Position numbers and translations under genes: made by a program
Shown: positions 50,369 through 62,198 of the stretch, one piece after another
Numbering within the stretch: the stretch's first letter is position 1
Layout: the number at the start of each line of letters is the position of its first letter
Notes under the pieces: generated by a model
The model's input: only the letters and a program-made list of their open reading frames with translations
Told to the model about the DNA's origin: nothing
Databases searched by the model: none
Assembly: GCA_905183005.1 (NCBI GenBank)
Contig: CAJJDO010000004.1
Span: 317,764 to 381,763 of the forward strand
Length of the DNA: 64,000 bases
Origin: Paramecium pentaurelia
Taxonomy: Eukaryota; Ciliophora; Oligohymenophorea; Peniculida; Parameciidae
Direction: 5' to 3'

Positions 50369-51017
50369 ATTATGAATATATAAATATTATATTTATGATA
50401 ATCGGTTATTTTATAATAACTCAAACAATTTATATCTATAAAATATCCATAAATTATTTAATAAATCCTATTAAATTAGTATTGTTTAGAATAGTATTTA
50501 AAAAAAAAGGGGAAAATATAATTCAATATTTTTTATTATTATAATTTTAAATAACTAGATATACTTCCTTTAATATACTATCCAATATAAATTTCAAATT
50601 TATTAGAGTGATAATTTATTACATTAATCAACCAGTATTTTATATTCTATTTCAAAATCTAAGATCAAAAATACATTTAAAATTTCTGAAAAGCTTCCTT
50701 TATTAAAATTAATCAATACTTAATAATAAAAGCCATCATTTAAATTACAGAAGATTGAAGTATAAAGATTTTATATATAATAAATGTATATATTCAAAAA
50801 TTATAGATCTTAACTTAAATCACATATTAATATATACAATAATCAATTTTAATATAAAGTTGTTTCAGAGCATTATAAAATTAAGAAAATAAACAAAAAT
50901 ATTTCTTTTTCATTATAAATTCAAATAATTTCTGTACATTATTACTTGAGTTGTTATATCAACACAAATTATTATATATTTCCTAAATTTTGGGTGAGAT
51001 TAAATATAAATTATATT
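50369..51017. other. Divergent intergenic region
   Basis: About 650 bp between start codons of the helical protein (minus) and the RNA methyltransferase (plus). Very AT-rich; no coding-like frame seen. Must hold two promoters. Confidence 0.5.
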
Positions 51018-52740
51018 ATGAAACCATAAATTTGTTTATTAGGTGTTCAGAAGTTTGCTAAAGATAAATAAGTTCTCAAATAATTATAAGAATAATTAGG
51101 AGATAAATTTATTAACCCAACTGAAATTATTAAGCCTAAAATGAAACCATTTTGCTTTTTGTAATTTATTGATGAAGATTAAAAAAATGTAATTGTCTAA
51201 AAATATAGTAAAGAAATTTGTTAAATTGATTGAAGATAATCCAGAAATGAAACTTAGGTTAGGTGAGGTTCATAATGAAAATGCCTTTGAAAAATAATTA
51301 GATAAGAAAATAAAATAATAAAAATAAAATGAATAAGAAATAAAATAATTTTAAGAAAAACATTAAAATAGAGAAATTGTTGAAAGAAAAGAAAATGAAT
51401 TAGCATTATAAACTGCTCCACTTTATTAGATTAAATATGAAGAATAAATTGAACAAAAATTGGTAGAAATTAAAAAAGTAATTAAAAAATTAAAAAATTA
51501 ATTTATTTAAAAGAATGGTAAAGAATATTCCCCAGGTTGGATTTTAGAGTAATTATTCATTCAATATAAGTACAAATTTAATTAAAATTAATGATCCTAT
51601 AATATGTGATGAATAATTTAGATTTAATTATAGAAATAAAAGTGAATTTACTATTAGCTACAATAGTTAAAAAGAAGTTTGTGTTGGTTTTAATGTTGGT
51701 TCAATTCAAAAAAATAATGATAGTGTAGAATAAGTAATAAATTATTAATATAAAAGCCCAATACATGTCCAGTTACACCTGCTATAGCTATGGAAATAGC
51801 AAATAAATTCTAGAATTACTTATAATCATCTAAGTTTTAACCTTTTAATAGATAAAATGGAAGTGGAGTATGGAGGATGTTAAGTGTTAGAAAAAGTGAT
51901 AGGACTAAATAATTATTAATAAGTGTAAGTATCAATAAGGAAAATTTAAATGAAGATGAATATGTTTTGATATGTGATGAATTAATTACATTATTTAATA
52001 CTACTTATGGAGAGTTCAGTTTAGAAGGGTTATTATTGATGCATTCGAATAAATTGGGTTAGGATTTAGCTAGTTCTGCTGATGACACAAAAATATTATA
52101 TGGAAATTCATATTATTAAGAAATCATTTTAGACAAAAAAATAAATATATCATATAATGCTTTTTCTTAAAATCATACACCTTAATGTGATAAATTATAT
52201 TAAGTAATTATTGATCTTTGTAAAAACAAAAAAATTACAAAATTTTTAGATTTATGTGCTGGTAGTGGTACTATAGGAATTTGTGTGAGTGATTAAATAT
52301 AAGATATTTTAGCAATTGAAATGAATTAATCTTCATGTAAGGATGCAAATGAAAATTATAAAATAAATAATCTTCAAAATTGTTAAATTATATGTTCTAA
52401 GGTGGAAGATGTTATTAAAAAAGTTACTCAAGACTTAAAGAGTCTTGAAGGAAAATAATAATAATTAATGGCTTGTTTAGATCCACCTAGAGCAGGAGTC
52501 CTTAATAATGTAATTGAGTCTATCAGAACATGTAAAGGTATAGATCATATTATTTATGTTTCTTGTTCTCCTCCTTAAGTAATTGATAATTTAATTTAAT
52601 TGTGTTTACCATAATCTAAAAAGAATAAAGCACCAGAATTTAAATTGGTAAATGTAACATTAGTTGATATGTTTCCTTAAACAAGTCATTTTGAAGCGGT
52701 ATTTTATTTAGAAAGAGATTATGGCATATTATTTGAATGA
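51018..52740 (+). CDS. TRM2/TrmA-type RNA (uracil-5-)-methyltransferase
   Basis: Exons 51018..51188, 51214..51548, 51571..51733 and 51757..52740; all three introns (25, 22, 23 nt) end AAG; 551 codons. Residues 1-80 look like an RRM-type module (KPFCFLQFID), as in animal TRMT2A. The middle holds FRFNYRNKSEFTI of the family. The C-terminal Rossmann domain has the SAM loop LDLCAGSGTIG, CLDPPRAG, the catalytic-Cys motif YVSCSP (Cys about 493) and VDMFPQTSHFEAV. It should form m5U54 in tRNA T-loops, using SAM; TRM2 of yeast does this. All active-site residues are present. Confidence 0.92.
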
Positions 52741-53600
52741 TGTGATATAAATATAAATAATATTTAATAATATCTAAAATAACAGTTATTTCTAAAGTAA
52801 ATAATAAAAATTATTTTATTAGACTTCCTTTTTCTGATTAGAGATATGTATTGAAGAATTCAAATTATTTAATAAAGCTATTTTTCCATTTTATAAAAAA
52901 GTATTATTGAATAAGAAATTAAAAGTATTCCCATTTCTTAAACATTAATCCAGAAGTAATATATTTTATATATATAACAGTTGCACTCGAGTTTCTATCT
53001 GTTGAAGAAATATAATCATTTAATGTACTAAGTTTTATAAAAAAAGTTACTTTATTTAGACTATTTTAGTTAAATTTAAATTTATAATAAATAGTAGAAT
53101 TGAATTTTATGAATTTATTTGATCTTTCTCATAGTAAACATATCTATCATTTATTTAAGAATCCTTTTAAGCATTCAATATAAATTAATAAGTAAAAGAC
53201 TAATAATCCAACTTGTTTATAATAATTTTGATAATTTAATCCACAATAATAATAAGTATTTAGTTAGTTTGGTTTATTATAATGAATCTTTATTAAATTG
53301 AAAAAGAATTATGATCAAATAGAATTTTATGTATCTATTATTTAATACTAAAGTGAAATTTATTTAAGAAAGAAATATTTGATAAAACTAAACATAAATA
53401 ATCGATTTAATAATTAAAAATTATAAAAATGGAATGGTTATGAGGAATTAGAAGAGGGGATGTTTTAAAAATGGCGTCATTTAAAGTAAATAATTGAATC
53501 GAATTTTGATGATGACACATTTTATAATAAAATTTATTAAGGAGAGAGTATTAAATAAAAAAATGATTGATATTTGATAATTAAATTTTAATTAAAACAA
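52741..53600 (+). pseudogene. Unresolved coding-like region, possibly a decayed gene
   Basis: Three stretches look coding on the plus strand but cannot be joined cleanly: 52847..~52960 (CIEEFKLFNKAIFPFY), continuing through a plausible 25-nt CAG intron into ~52985..53240 (ALEFLSVEEIQSFNVLSF, an LRR/F-box-like pattern), then ~53300..53574 in another frame (GYEELEEGMFQKWRHLKQ) ending at a TGA. No ATG fits the first piece, and I could not find introns linking all parts. Either a pseudogene or a gene whose splice sites I misjudged. The open frame at 53119..53301 lies inside this and is not taken as a gene. Confidence 0.4.
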
Positions 53601-56600
53601 ATGGCATCTTAACTTGAGGAGAATCTCTTAGTGGGAAATACATTGTCTGACTTTGGTATGACAGCAAAAGAATTATCGTATAAGATATATTAAATTTAAA
53701 AGAAACTTATTTACTCCTGATAATGTGAGAGATGGATCAAGTTTGGCATAATTGGCAAGACATGGAAAGATAGATGGGCTGATGAAGAAGTTGAGAACAG
53801 ATCCAAAAGTATATTAGAAATATATATATATAGAAAGGGTTAGATAGCAGTAATATCAATGATATGGAATTGAGAGTGAAGAAGTAAAATATTTATATAT
53901 ATTTCATTATAGTTTTGGTGACAATAAACCTGAAATAAAAGAGCCAAAGACACTTTTGGAATATGTAAAATTATGAGTTAATGGATTAGATCCTTGAAAA
54001 CTTTGAAGATCCAATGCTTAGAATACTTTGTTTAGCTGCAGCAGTTAATTTAATTATAGGTGTATGGACAGAAGGATGGAAAGAAGTATTAATAAATAAG
54101 ATTTAATTAGGGATGGATGGATGGAATGGCAATATTCATAGCAGTTATTATAATAGTATCAGTAACAGCAGGAAATAATTATGTGAAAGATTAATAATTT
54201 AGAAAATTGAATGCAATAGCAGAGAATAGAAATGTAAATGTTAAGAGAGGTGGTAAAATAGTAAGTACTAATATATATGAATTGGTTGTTGGAGATATAA
54301 TGATTGTTGATACAGGTGAGAAATTGCCTGTTGATGGAATTGTTATTGAATCAAGTGATTTAACAGCAGATGAATCATCAATTACAGGAGAAACAAATCC
54401 AATTAAAAAGAATGTTCCAGTCACTTATGATTCAAAAGAAAAAGTTAATCCATTTTTAATTAGTGGTTCATCAATTATTGAAGGTACAGGTGAAATTCTT
54501 ATCTTGGCAGTTGGAGAAAATTCATAATGGGGAATATCTAAAAAATTGATGACTTAATAAGCTAAAGATGATAAAACACCTTTATAAGAGAAATTAGGAA
54601 TCTTAGCAGATTAAATTGGTGAATATGGATTAAAAGCAGCTATAACTACATTTATTGCTATGACACTTCATTTACTTTATGATGCAGTATTCAATGAATA
54701 TCCTTTGTTCTCAGCTCATGCTTTAAAAGAAATTCTCAATTTCTTTATTGTCTCAGTTACAATTATTGTAGTTGCTGTTCCTGAAGGATTACCTTTGGCT
54801 GTTACAATAGCTTTGGCATATTCTGTTGGTAAAATGAAAGATGAAAAAAATCTCGTTAGATTTTTATCTGCTTGTGAAACAATGGGAGGTGCAAATAATA
54901 TTTGTAGTGATAAAACTGGTACATTGACTGAAAATAAAATGACTGTTACTAATTTATATGTTGAAGATACAGATTTTAGTAAATTAGATCCAAAAGCTAT
55001 TAAAAATTCAACTTTAGAATTACTATGTGAAGGTATTTGTTTGAATTCTATGGCACATCCATAAATTGATGAATCAGGTAAATTTGAGCATATTGGTAAT
55101 AAAACTGAATGTGCTTTATTGGAAATGTGTTATAAATTTGGATATGATTTCAGATAAATTAGATAAAATATGGGAGAAAAAATCAAAAAGAAGTTCCCTT
55201 TCAGTTCAGAGAAAAAAAAAATGACAATCATATTAGATCCAAAAGGAGATAGAACATAATTTAAAATTTATACTAAAGGTGCTCCAGACATGCTTTTAGA
55301 TAAATGTTCTCATTATATTAATGCTGAAGGAAGAGCTGTTGTGTATTTATAATTTCTTAAATTTTAGTATTACCAATGATTATAAACAAAAAATTAATAG
55401 TGTTATTAAGAATTATGCATCTTAATCATTAAGATCAATCTTATTGTTGTATAGAGACACAATGATCTAAGGTAGACCATCAAAACCAGAAGAATTTAAT
55501 AATGTTGAAGATATAATTGATAAATCATATACAATAATTGGAGTTACTGGATTATAAGACCCATTAAAAGAAGGAATCATTAAAGCAGTTTAATAATGTA
55601 AAGAAGCAGGAGTAACTGTCAGAATGGTAACAGGAGATAATTTTGATACTGCAGTAGCCATTTCAAAGAAAGCTGGCATATTACCACCAAATTATGAACA
55701 TCATGAAGATTCACTTGCAGTTATGGAAGGAAAGACATTTAGATAAATGGTTGAAGGATTAGAATATGAAAAAGATGATGAAGGAAATGATATACCAAAA
55801 GTAAAAAATTTAAGCAATTTCACTACTATTGCATAAGAATTAAAAGTCTTAGCAAGATCTTCTCCAGAGGACAAGTTTTTATTAGTCACTGGTTTAAAAT
55901 AACTTGAAAATGTTGTAGCAGTTACAGGAGATGGTACAAATGATGCACCAGCATTAAAAAAGGCAGATGTTGGATTTGCTATGGGAATTTAAGGAACAGA
56001 AGTTGCCAAAGAAGCAGCTGGTATTATACTTTTAGATGATAATTTTGCTTCAATTGTTACAGCTATGAAATGGGGTAGAAATATATTCGATTGCATAAGA
56101 AAGTTTCTTGTGTTTTAAGTCACTGTCAATGTTGTTGCTGTTTCTATGGCATTTTTGGGAGGAGTCTTCTTAAAAGAATCTCCATTAACTAGTATTCAAA
56201 TGTTGTGGGTTAATCTTATTATGGATACATTGGCTTCTTTGGCATTGGCCACTGAACCTCCTACTGATGAATTGTTGACACGTAAACCATATGGTAGAAA
56301 AGAACACATGATTACACCAGGAATGTGGAGAAGTATAATATGTCAAGCAGCATTCTAACTATTTGTTCTTTTGATTATATTATTCAAAGGAGATTCTATT
56401 TTTGGTATTGAATCTAGTAGAGGACATAGATTGGATGAAGAATATAAGTAATTATTTATCTTATCTTATTTTAGTCCTGTCTATCAAGAACATTATACAA
56501 TATTTTTCCATATTTTTGTATTCTTGTAAGTCTTTAATGAAATCAATGCTAGAAAATTGAAAAAAACTGAATTAAATGTATTTGATGGATTCTTTAACAA

Positions 56601-57018
56601 CTATCTTTTCATAAGTGTTATTGTTGGAACAATAGTTGTTTAAATATTGATTGTGTAAATATTTATCATAAAATTTAATTAGTTAATTTGGTGGAAAAGC
56701 AGTCAAGGTTACTCCTTTAGATTTTGCTCATCATGTCGTTTGCATTATTATTGGAATGTGTAGTTTGGCTGTAGGATACTTTATTAAATAAATTCCTGAT
56801 TAATATTTCTAATCCATTGAATTATTTAAAGAATAAGTTGCTCCTGAAGCTGATCCAGAAACTCTATAGGTAAACTAATGAATTTATAAATTTTTTAGGG
56901 TAAATTCAAAAGACCTTCCACATTCCTTAGAAAGAAGAGAGCCATTGAAAATAAATAACAACGTAAAGGTTCTTAAGAAATAGAAATGAAAGCTGGAAAC
57001 AGTGGTTTTAAATAATGA
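53601..57018 (+). CDS. Plasma-membrane-type Ca2+-ATPase (P2B)
   Basis: Ten exons: 53601..53677, 53703..53808, 53834..53883, 53913..53964, 53990..54085, 54111..55342, 55368..56447, 56475..56654, 56683..56869, 56899..57018; nine introns of 25-29 nt, the first AAG-ending; 1060 codons. Typical P-type parts in order: actuator loop with DESSITGETNPIKK, helix 4 PEGLPLAVTIALAYSV, phosphorylation site DKTGTLTEN (Asp about 394), GDGTNDAPALKKADVG, and FNEINARK in the C-terminal membrane bundle. The motif set (GWMDGMAI, PEGLPLAV) is that of PMCA pumps that export Ca2+ at the cell surface or alveolar sacs. The C-terminal tail is short and basic (KFKRPSTFLRKKRA), a possible calmodulin-binding site. Confidence 0.95.
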
Positions 57019-57064
57019 AATTTTATAATTTTAAGATTGAGAATTTAAATAATAAAATTAAATA

Positions 57065-59118
57065 TCAAGGTTATAAAAATGACTTCTATTGAGCATATTT
57101 AATGAATGATTGTGTCAACTAAGTTTAATCTGTGTAAATGTAGAAGCTTATCTTATTTTAATACAAGGTTTATTATTAAATCAAATCCATCATCGAAGGG
57201 AATACGATAACAGCTTATTAACATTAATGATCGCAATATATATTTTAAGAATATTAAATAGAGTTGTACGGGCCAATCTTTTTTAATAAAAAATTTGTTA
57301 TAGGATGGTTTAATTAAAATTCTTAATTGTTATTGAAATGAAAATCTTCATAGGTTTGTGGATTTAAGATTAAATTAGTCTCTGATTATAATTCTACTTA
57401 TTTACTTGATAAAAAAGTAAATTCAAATTTGACAAGTTTTTAAAATTCAACTTTAGTAGGACTTTCTTATGATTCTTCAGCAACTTTTTCAATAAAATCA
57501 AGTTCTTGAAGACATTTTTTTTCAACAACATAATTTTATAAGGGATTTAAATTCAATTCATTTTTTACATAAAGATTAATAGTAGAATTAGAATCAGCTT
57601 ATTTGAGACATTATTCAAAGATATTAAAAATTATTTATGAAAGGAATTTAGAATTGACTTTAATCATAAAATCATCTAGATTTAATTCATAATTAAATTT
57701 CTTTTTCAATTTCATACTCATATAACAAAAATGTTATTGTAAGTTAATAAGAAAATATTTTAGATTAATTTTACTATAAGCTGCTAAGAAATTATTGATT
57801 TTAGTTGAATTAACAAAAAAGTAAAAGTTTTAAAAATGATTCATAATAGATAAATTAATGCATTTAATTTACCAAAGTTTTTCATTATCTATTGAACTTA
57901 TTTTTAATCCTATAATTTCTTTATATAAATGTTAATGTGAAGCTGAAAGTTAATTAGAAGCAAATTAAATAATTTTATTTAAGAATCGAATTTATTCTTC
58001 GCTTTTTGACATCATTTAAGGTTATTTTTCTTCCTTAATAACAATTAATAAATAATTCTTGCCATAATTAAGAGTTTTGATATCAATACTGACAATAACA
58101 TTTTTTTCTTTAAGTTAATTGTAAAATACCCCTTCCATTTCTTCAGTCTCTTCTTTTGGTTATTATTGATCTACTGATAAATTTTGTTTAATCTTATAAA
58201 ATGCAAATTCTTCCAATGTTTATTTTTTATTAGCTAATCTTCGCATAGATAAATCACCAGATCTTTAGATGTTAATATTCTATAAATCAACACTCGTTGG
58301 TATTTAACCTTTAGGTACAACATAAGTATTTCTCATCATTTCAATTAAAGTTTTCGAATCTTCAACGTTTAAGTTTGTAATGCTAATTTGATTTTGAAAT
58401 TCCAATTAGAATTAGTTATTTCTAACATTAAGACTAAGTGCTAAAAAGGAATGTGGAATATATTCTTAAGAAATATCTCTTAATATAATAATAAGCATTT
58501 ACTTCAATTTAAGATTATATATCATATACGAAAAGGCTAAACGAAACATGAATTCATTATAATGAGAATAGAGCAGAATTAATAATTATGTCATGAAAGC
58601 AAGTATAATATAAGCAAAGTCATCCAAAGTAAGTACATCTAAAATATAAAGTTAAACTATTGGGACAATTAAAAGAGTAAATAAGCGTAATTTAAAGTGA
58701 CTAAATAGGAATTATATAATTGCAATAGTGGCAGATGAATATCCATAAAGAAATGGGGATCTTATATAATTAGAACTACATATTACTTTTACATAGTTTA
58801 AGATGCAACATATAAGCTTATTGCTAAGGATGCCATATACATTAAAAAGTAATAGTATCGAACTTTCTATGCAAATCTTTAGCCATAAATTAATGCAAAG
58901 AAAATGGCTATGCTTGAAACTGCTAAAATCACCATTACAATTATTTATCGTTCTTCCAGCAAATTAAATATGAAGAAGAGGATGCACAATAGTAAAATGA
59001 TTATTTCTATTATTCTAAAGTATGATTGCCTGTATTTATTCATTTCCACTTCATAAAGATCTTCATATTGTTTATTAATGAAACCTAGGGTCCATTTATT
59101 AAATGGTAAATTATTCAT
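57065..59118 (-). CDS. Membrane protein with degenerate histidine-kinase-like domain
   Basis: Exons 59118..58787 and 58760..57065 with one 26-nt AAG-ending intron; 676 codons. The first ~260 residues carry about seven hydrophobic helices (for example IIILLLCILFFIFNLL, IIVMVILAVSSIAIFFALIYG), a sensor layout common in ciliate histidine kinases. The soluble part follows their order: a linker with EEQIRFLNKIIQFASNQL where the phospho-acceptor His region would sit, then SKFLSQIIFNIFEQCLKQAD where the ATP-binding N-box belongs. The usual Asn of the N-box and the glycine boxes are not seen, so it is probably catalytically dead. No receiver domain. It converges on the Ca2+-ATPase (46 bp) and lies 10 bp from the rhomboid gene. 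Confidence 0.65.
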
Positions 59119-59128
59119 AATTATATGA

Positions 59129-60068
59129 TCAGCTGCATGACAAAGAATATAACAAAATTATACTCAATCCAACTTGGACTCCCAGAAATCCATATCCAAC
59201 CTTTCGACAAATAGATTCAAATTCTCCACTCTAAGGCACATCAACCAAACTCATAGCAATGAATAGTCCTCCCAAGAAACCTCCCAATTCACCCAAATTG
59301 TCATAAAAATTATTTTGTCCAGATCCAAAAGTGAATATCATTACAAATATTACCACTATGGCAACAAAACATACAACAGCACATTTCATTTCTCCCAAAG
59401 CATTTAACTTCTACCAATATAGAATTATGTACTATTAAATATATAATAAAAATATATACTCCTATCAAGAACCCTACACAAGCATATATACAAGCAAATG
59501 TTTCTGAATAAGTTGTATATTTGCAAAGATTGCACAAATCTCCAAATAAAGCACCGCATGCTCCTGCTCCAAAAAACACTATTATTGTTAATAATAATCC
59601 TTATGTGGCTTCTAATATTGAATAGCAAATTAATATCATAAAGATTGCAAGAACTAGATTATAAAAGTCTCCAACTAAGAGTAATGATGTCACCCATCTG
59701 AAAATCTCAAAATTATATTTAACATCATTTGGATCATTTCCACCAAAATCATTCAATGTTTTCCTGTATACTGATAAAAATTTATCATTTTTATTGACTC
59801 CTCCAACTCCTAACATTGTGATATATAGAATAATAATCAAAACTGAGATTATTGTAGTAAATGAAATAAGTTTAATTTTTGGACAGAATGATTTTTTCAA
59901 CATGTCAAAAAAATTCTCACCTCTTGGATCTTCATCAATGCCTCCTAATATTTTTAAATGAATTTAATTACCAAATATTGATATCATTTATTATCCTCCA
60001 TTTCCCCTAAAATTCTAATAATTATTTTACTCATCATTGTTATCACCTAATCTATGTATATTTGCCAT
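59129..60068 (-). CDS. Rhomboid-family pseudoprotease
   Basis: Exons 60068..59460 and 59431..59129 (28-nt intron, TAG); 304 codons. Seven predicted helices with rhomboid landmarks: FRWVTSLLLVGDFYNLVLAI (the WRxxTxxFxHxxxxHxxxN block), GAGACGALFGDL where active rhomboids have GxSGxxxG, and LGELGGFLGGLF where the catalytic His (AHxxGxxxG) belongs. Here the Ser is Cys (about 171) and the His is Glu (about 251), and the His of the first block is absent, so proteolysis is not expected; such iRhom/derlin-like proteins act in membrane-protein trafficking. N-terminal ~55 residues are polar. An alternative 31-nt intron (GTA..CAG) near the stop would fuse it to the next gene but would destroy the last helix. 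Confidence 0.8.
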
Positions 60069-60304
60069 TTTATATTTAAATTATTCAATTTTTAAAGATT
60101 ATTATAAATATACATATAATAACCTGATTATAGAAGTATGAAAAAGAAATTATTAAAATATTTATTATTCCAAATATTGTGTATTTTTTTATGAAACTTA
60201 AACAAAATTAAACAATAAATGTTATATAATATTTTGATAAACCATTGCAATAATTGTCCTACATAAACATATACAGAGCTCTCTTAATAATTAATTTATC
60301 TATT
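60069..60304. promoter_or_regulatory. Divergent promoter region (inferred)
   Basis: 236 bp between start codons of the rhomboid gene (minus) and the HP1-like gene (plus). No coding frame; no specific motif recognised. Confidence 0.35.
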
Positions 60305-60919
60305 ATGAATTCAAAACATCCTGTTGAATTATTGAAGAAAAAGATCGATCCTGAAGCTATCATGTATAAATTTAGATGGAGTAACAATTCAGTATCAATT
60401 GAACCCATGACTCAGTTAACTCCTGAAATGTTGGTTCTAGTCCATGATTATGAATTAAAATAATTAGGACATGACCCTCAAGAGCCTAAACCTCAAAAAC
60501 ATATAAAATAGGATACACAAATTATAAATCAAAATAATAATGGGAAAAAATTAGAAGAACAAAAAAGGGAAAAAAGATCAATTGATAAATTAGAAAAAGT
60601 TGATAAAACTGAAAAAATAATTGAAAAGACACCAGAAAAAAATTCAGAAAAACAAAAACAATAATAAATATAGAAAGATGTTGATAATGTACTTAACAAT
60701 AATACAGGAAATGGTCCTCATAAACCTAGAAAGAGTAAACCATGTTAAGTGAAACAAGTTAGACATGATAATGGAAGAGTAGATTTTTTGGTGTGTTTTG
60801 AAGATTAAACAGATTAAAAGTGGATTTCATTGGATGAGATGAAAGAAAAGGCTCCTGTAGCTGTTTGTGAATTTTTATTAGGAAAAGTAAAATATGGAGG
60901 TACAATGAATAAAAAATGA
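60305..60919 (+). CDS. HP1-like chromodomain / chromo-shadow protein
   Basis: Single exon of 205 codons, ATG 60305 to TGA 60917 (an earlier TTG-led frame start is not credible). Residues ~15-55 resemble a chromodomain (MYKFRWSNNSVSIEPMTQL, then a helix PEMLVLVHDYEL), but the Trp usual before EP is Ser. A charged Lys/Glu/Gln linker of ~80 residues follows. The C-terminal ~60 residues resemble a chromo-shadow domain: NGRVDFLVCFED, WISLDEMKEKAPVAVCEFLLGKVKY. Together they suggest an HP1-type heterochromatin protein; ciliate relatives take part in programmed DNA elimination. Both domain calls are by eye. Confidence 0.55.
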
Positions 60920-61578
60920 TTGATTAAGTAATTATTGTTATAAATAATTATCATTATAATTTAATAATAATTTTAGATAAGTTCTTTATAATTATATAGG
61001 GAAAAAATACTCAATAATTGAATTAAATTATTATTAATGAATTTTAAGAATCAATTTAAGATATAGCATTTCGAGTTAATTTGAAAGACTGAAGAATTTT
61101 CATATCAGAAAGATTAAATTTATATTGATTAATAATATATTCTCAGTAGATGATTTCATTTCGAGTATATAAATGAATAAAATGATTTTGATGAATAGTT
61201 TTATCAACGAATACTTTCATTAATAAAACACAAACAACTTATATAATAGATGATAAAGAATTATAAAATATAAAACTGAATTTATTTGAAAATGTAATCT
61301 ATTTATTATTAAATACATTAAATCTTATTTTCAATTAAATGATATTGTTGTTTTACTTGTAAGTATAAATCTTTTAGTCAATTAATTCTAATTTAAAATT
61401 TAGAAAAAACAATAAATGTTCTTTTATGAAAATTTTAATTGTAAGATTGAATGAGTTCATAAACTATTTTATATAGTTTGAATAAACCTAATACCTTTTT
61501 AAATTTAACAAAGAGATTTGTAAAAAAGTAATTATTAATTATTATTTGATAAATTAAAAATTATATTATTTACGTGTT
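60920..61578. other. Intergenic; right part lies in the second assembly overlap
   Basis: About 660 bp upstream of the beta-adaptin start in copy 1. From 61052 it is part of the duplicated block. AT-rich, no coding-like frame. Confidence 0.5.
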
Positions 61579-62196
61579 ATGCTATTTGAGCTTCCAGATA
61601 AAATTGGCAAAGCATTTGGAAATGGTACACTTTCGATCTAGTCAAGCAAAAATAATAAATTGGCTGAACTTATCAATTCTAAATATACTGAAGATATAGT
61701 TGAAGCTATCAGAATGCTATATTGCGTATCAATATCATCAATAAATATAGTAATATTTACAAAATAAAGATCTAACTCTTTATATGTCTAGAATAATTAA
61801 TTTACTCCCAAGAGAAGATCTTGAATTAAAAAAATTATGTTAAATATTGATAAGTGAATTTGCAGCTTAGCCAAATGCAAGAACAAGCAAATCCCAAGGA
61901 GATGTCCTTATTTTGGCTACTGCTCCAATTTTTAAAGATTTAACTAATTAAAATACTTCAATAAAATTAAATGCTCTGAAAACATTATCAAGTTTGAGAA
62001 TTTAAGAACTTACACCAATGTTATTTACAGCAATAAGAAAGATTTAATCTGATAAAAATCCATTAGTAAGAAGAAGTGTTGCGTTATCAATTCTAAAAAT
62101 GCATGATATGTGTAGTGATGATGTTTAACCAGATGATTATAATGATATTATTAATTTTCTGCTTAAAGACACTCATCAAACTAGATTATATGCTAT
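61052..62196. repeat. First copy of exact 1145-bp repeat (assembly overlap)
   Basis: Bases 61052..62196 reappear at 62199..63343 with an offset of 1147. The last base before the N (62197, c) already differs from its partner (63344, a). A single N follows at 62198. Same signature as the join at 11364. Confidence 0.9.
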
Positions 62197-62197
62197 C
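61579..62197 (+). pseudogene. Beta-adaptin, truncated copy made by the assembly join
   Basis: Exons 61579..61725 and 61751..62197, identical to the start of the gene at 62726 and cut by the N at 62198. Not a real second gene if the overlap is an artefact. Confidence 0.85.
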
Positions 62198-62198
62198 N
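62198..62198. other. Assembly gap (single N)
   Basis: One undetermined base joining two contig ends that overlap by about 1145 bp. Confidence 0.95.

Noticed and set aside
53119..53301. 60-residue frame as an independent gene
   Set aside because: It is one of several overlapping pieces in an unresolved region; start and end have no support.
59310..59579. Two overlapping minus-strand frames (59310..59579 and 59425..59628)
   Set aside because: One is the rhomboid frame read through its intron; the other is out of frame.
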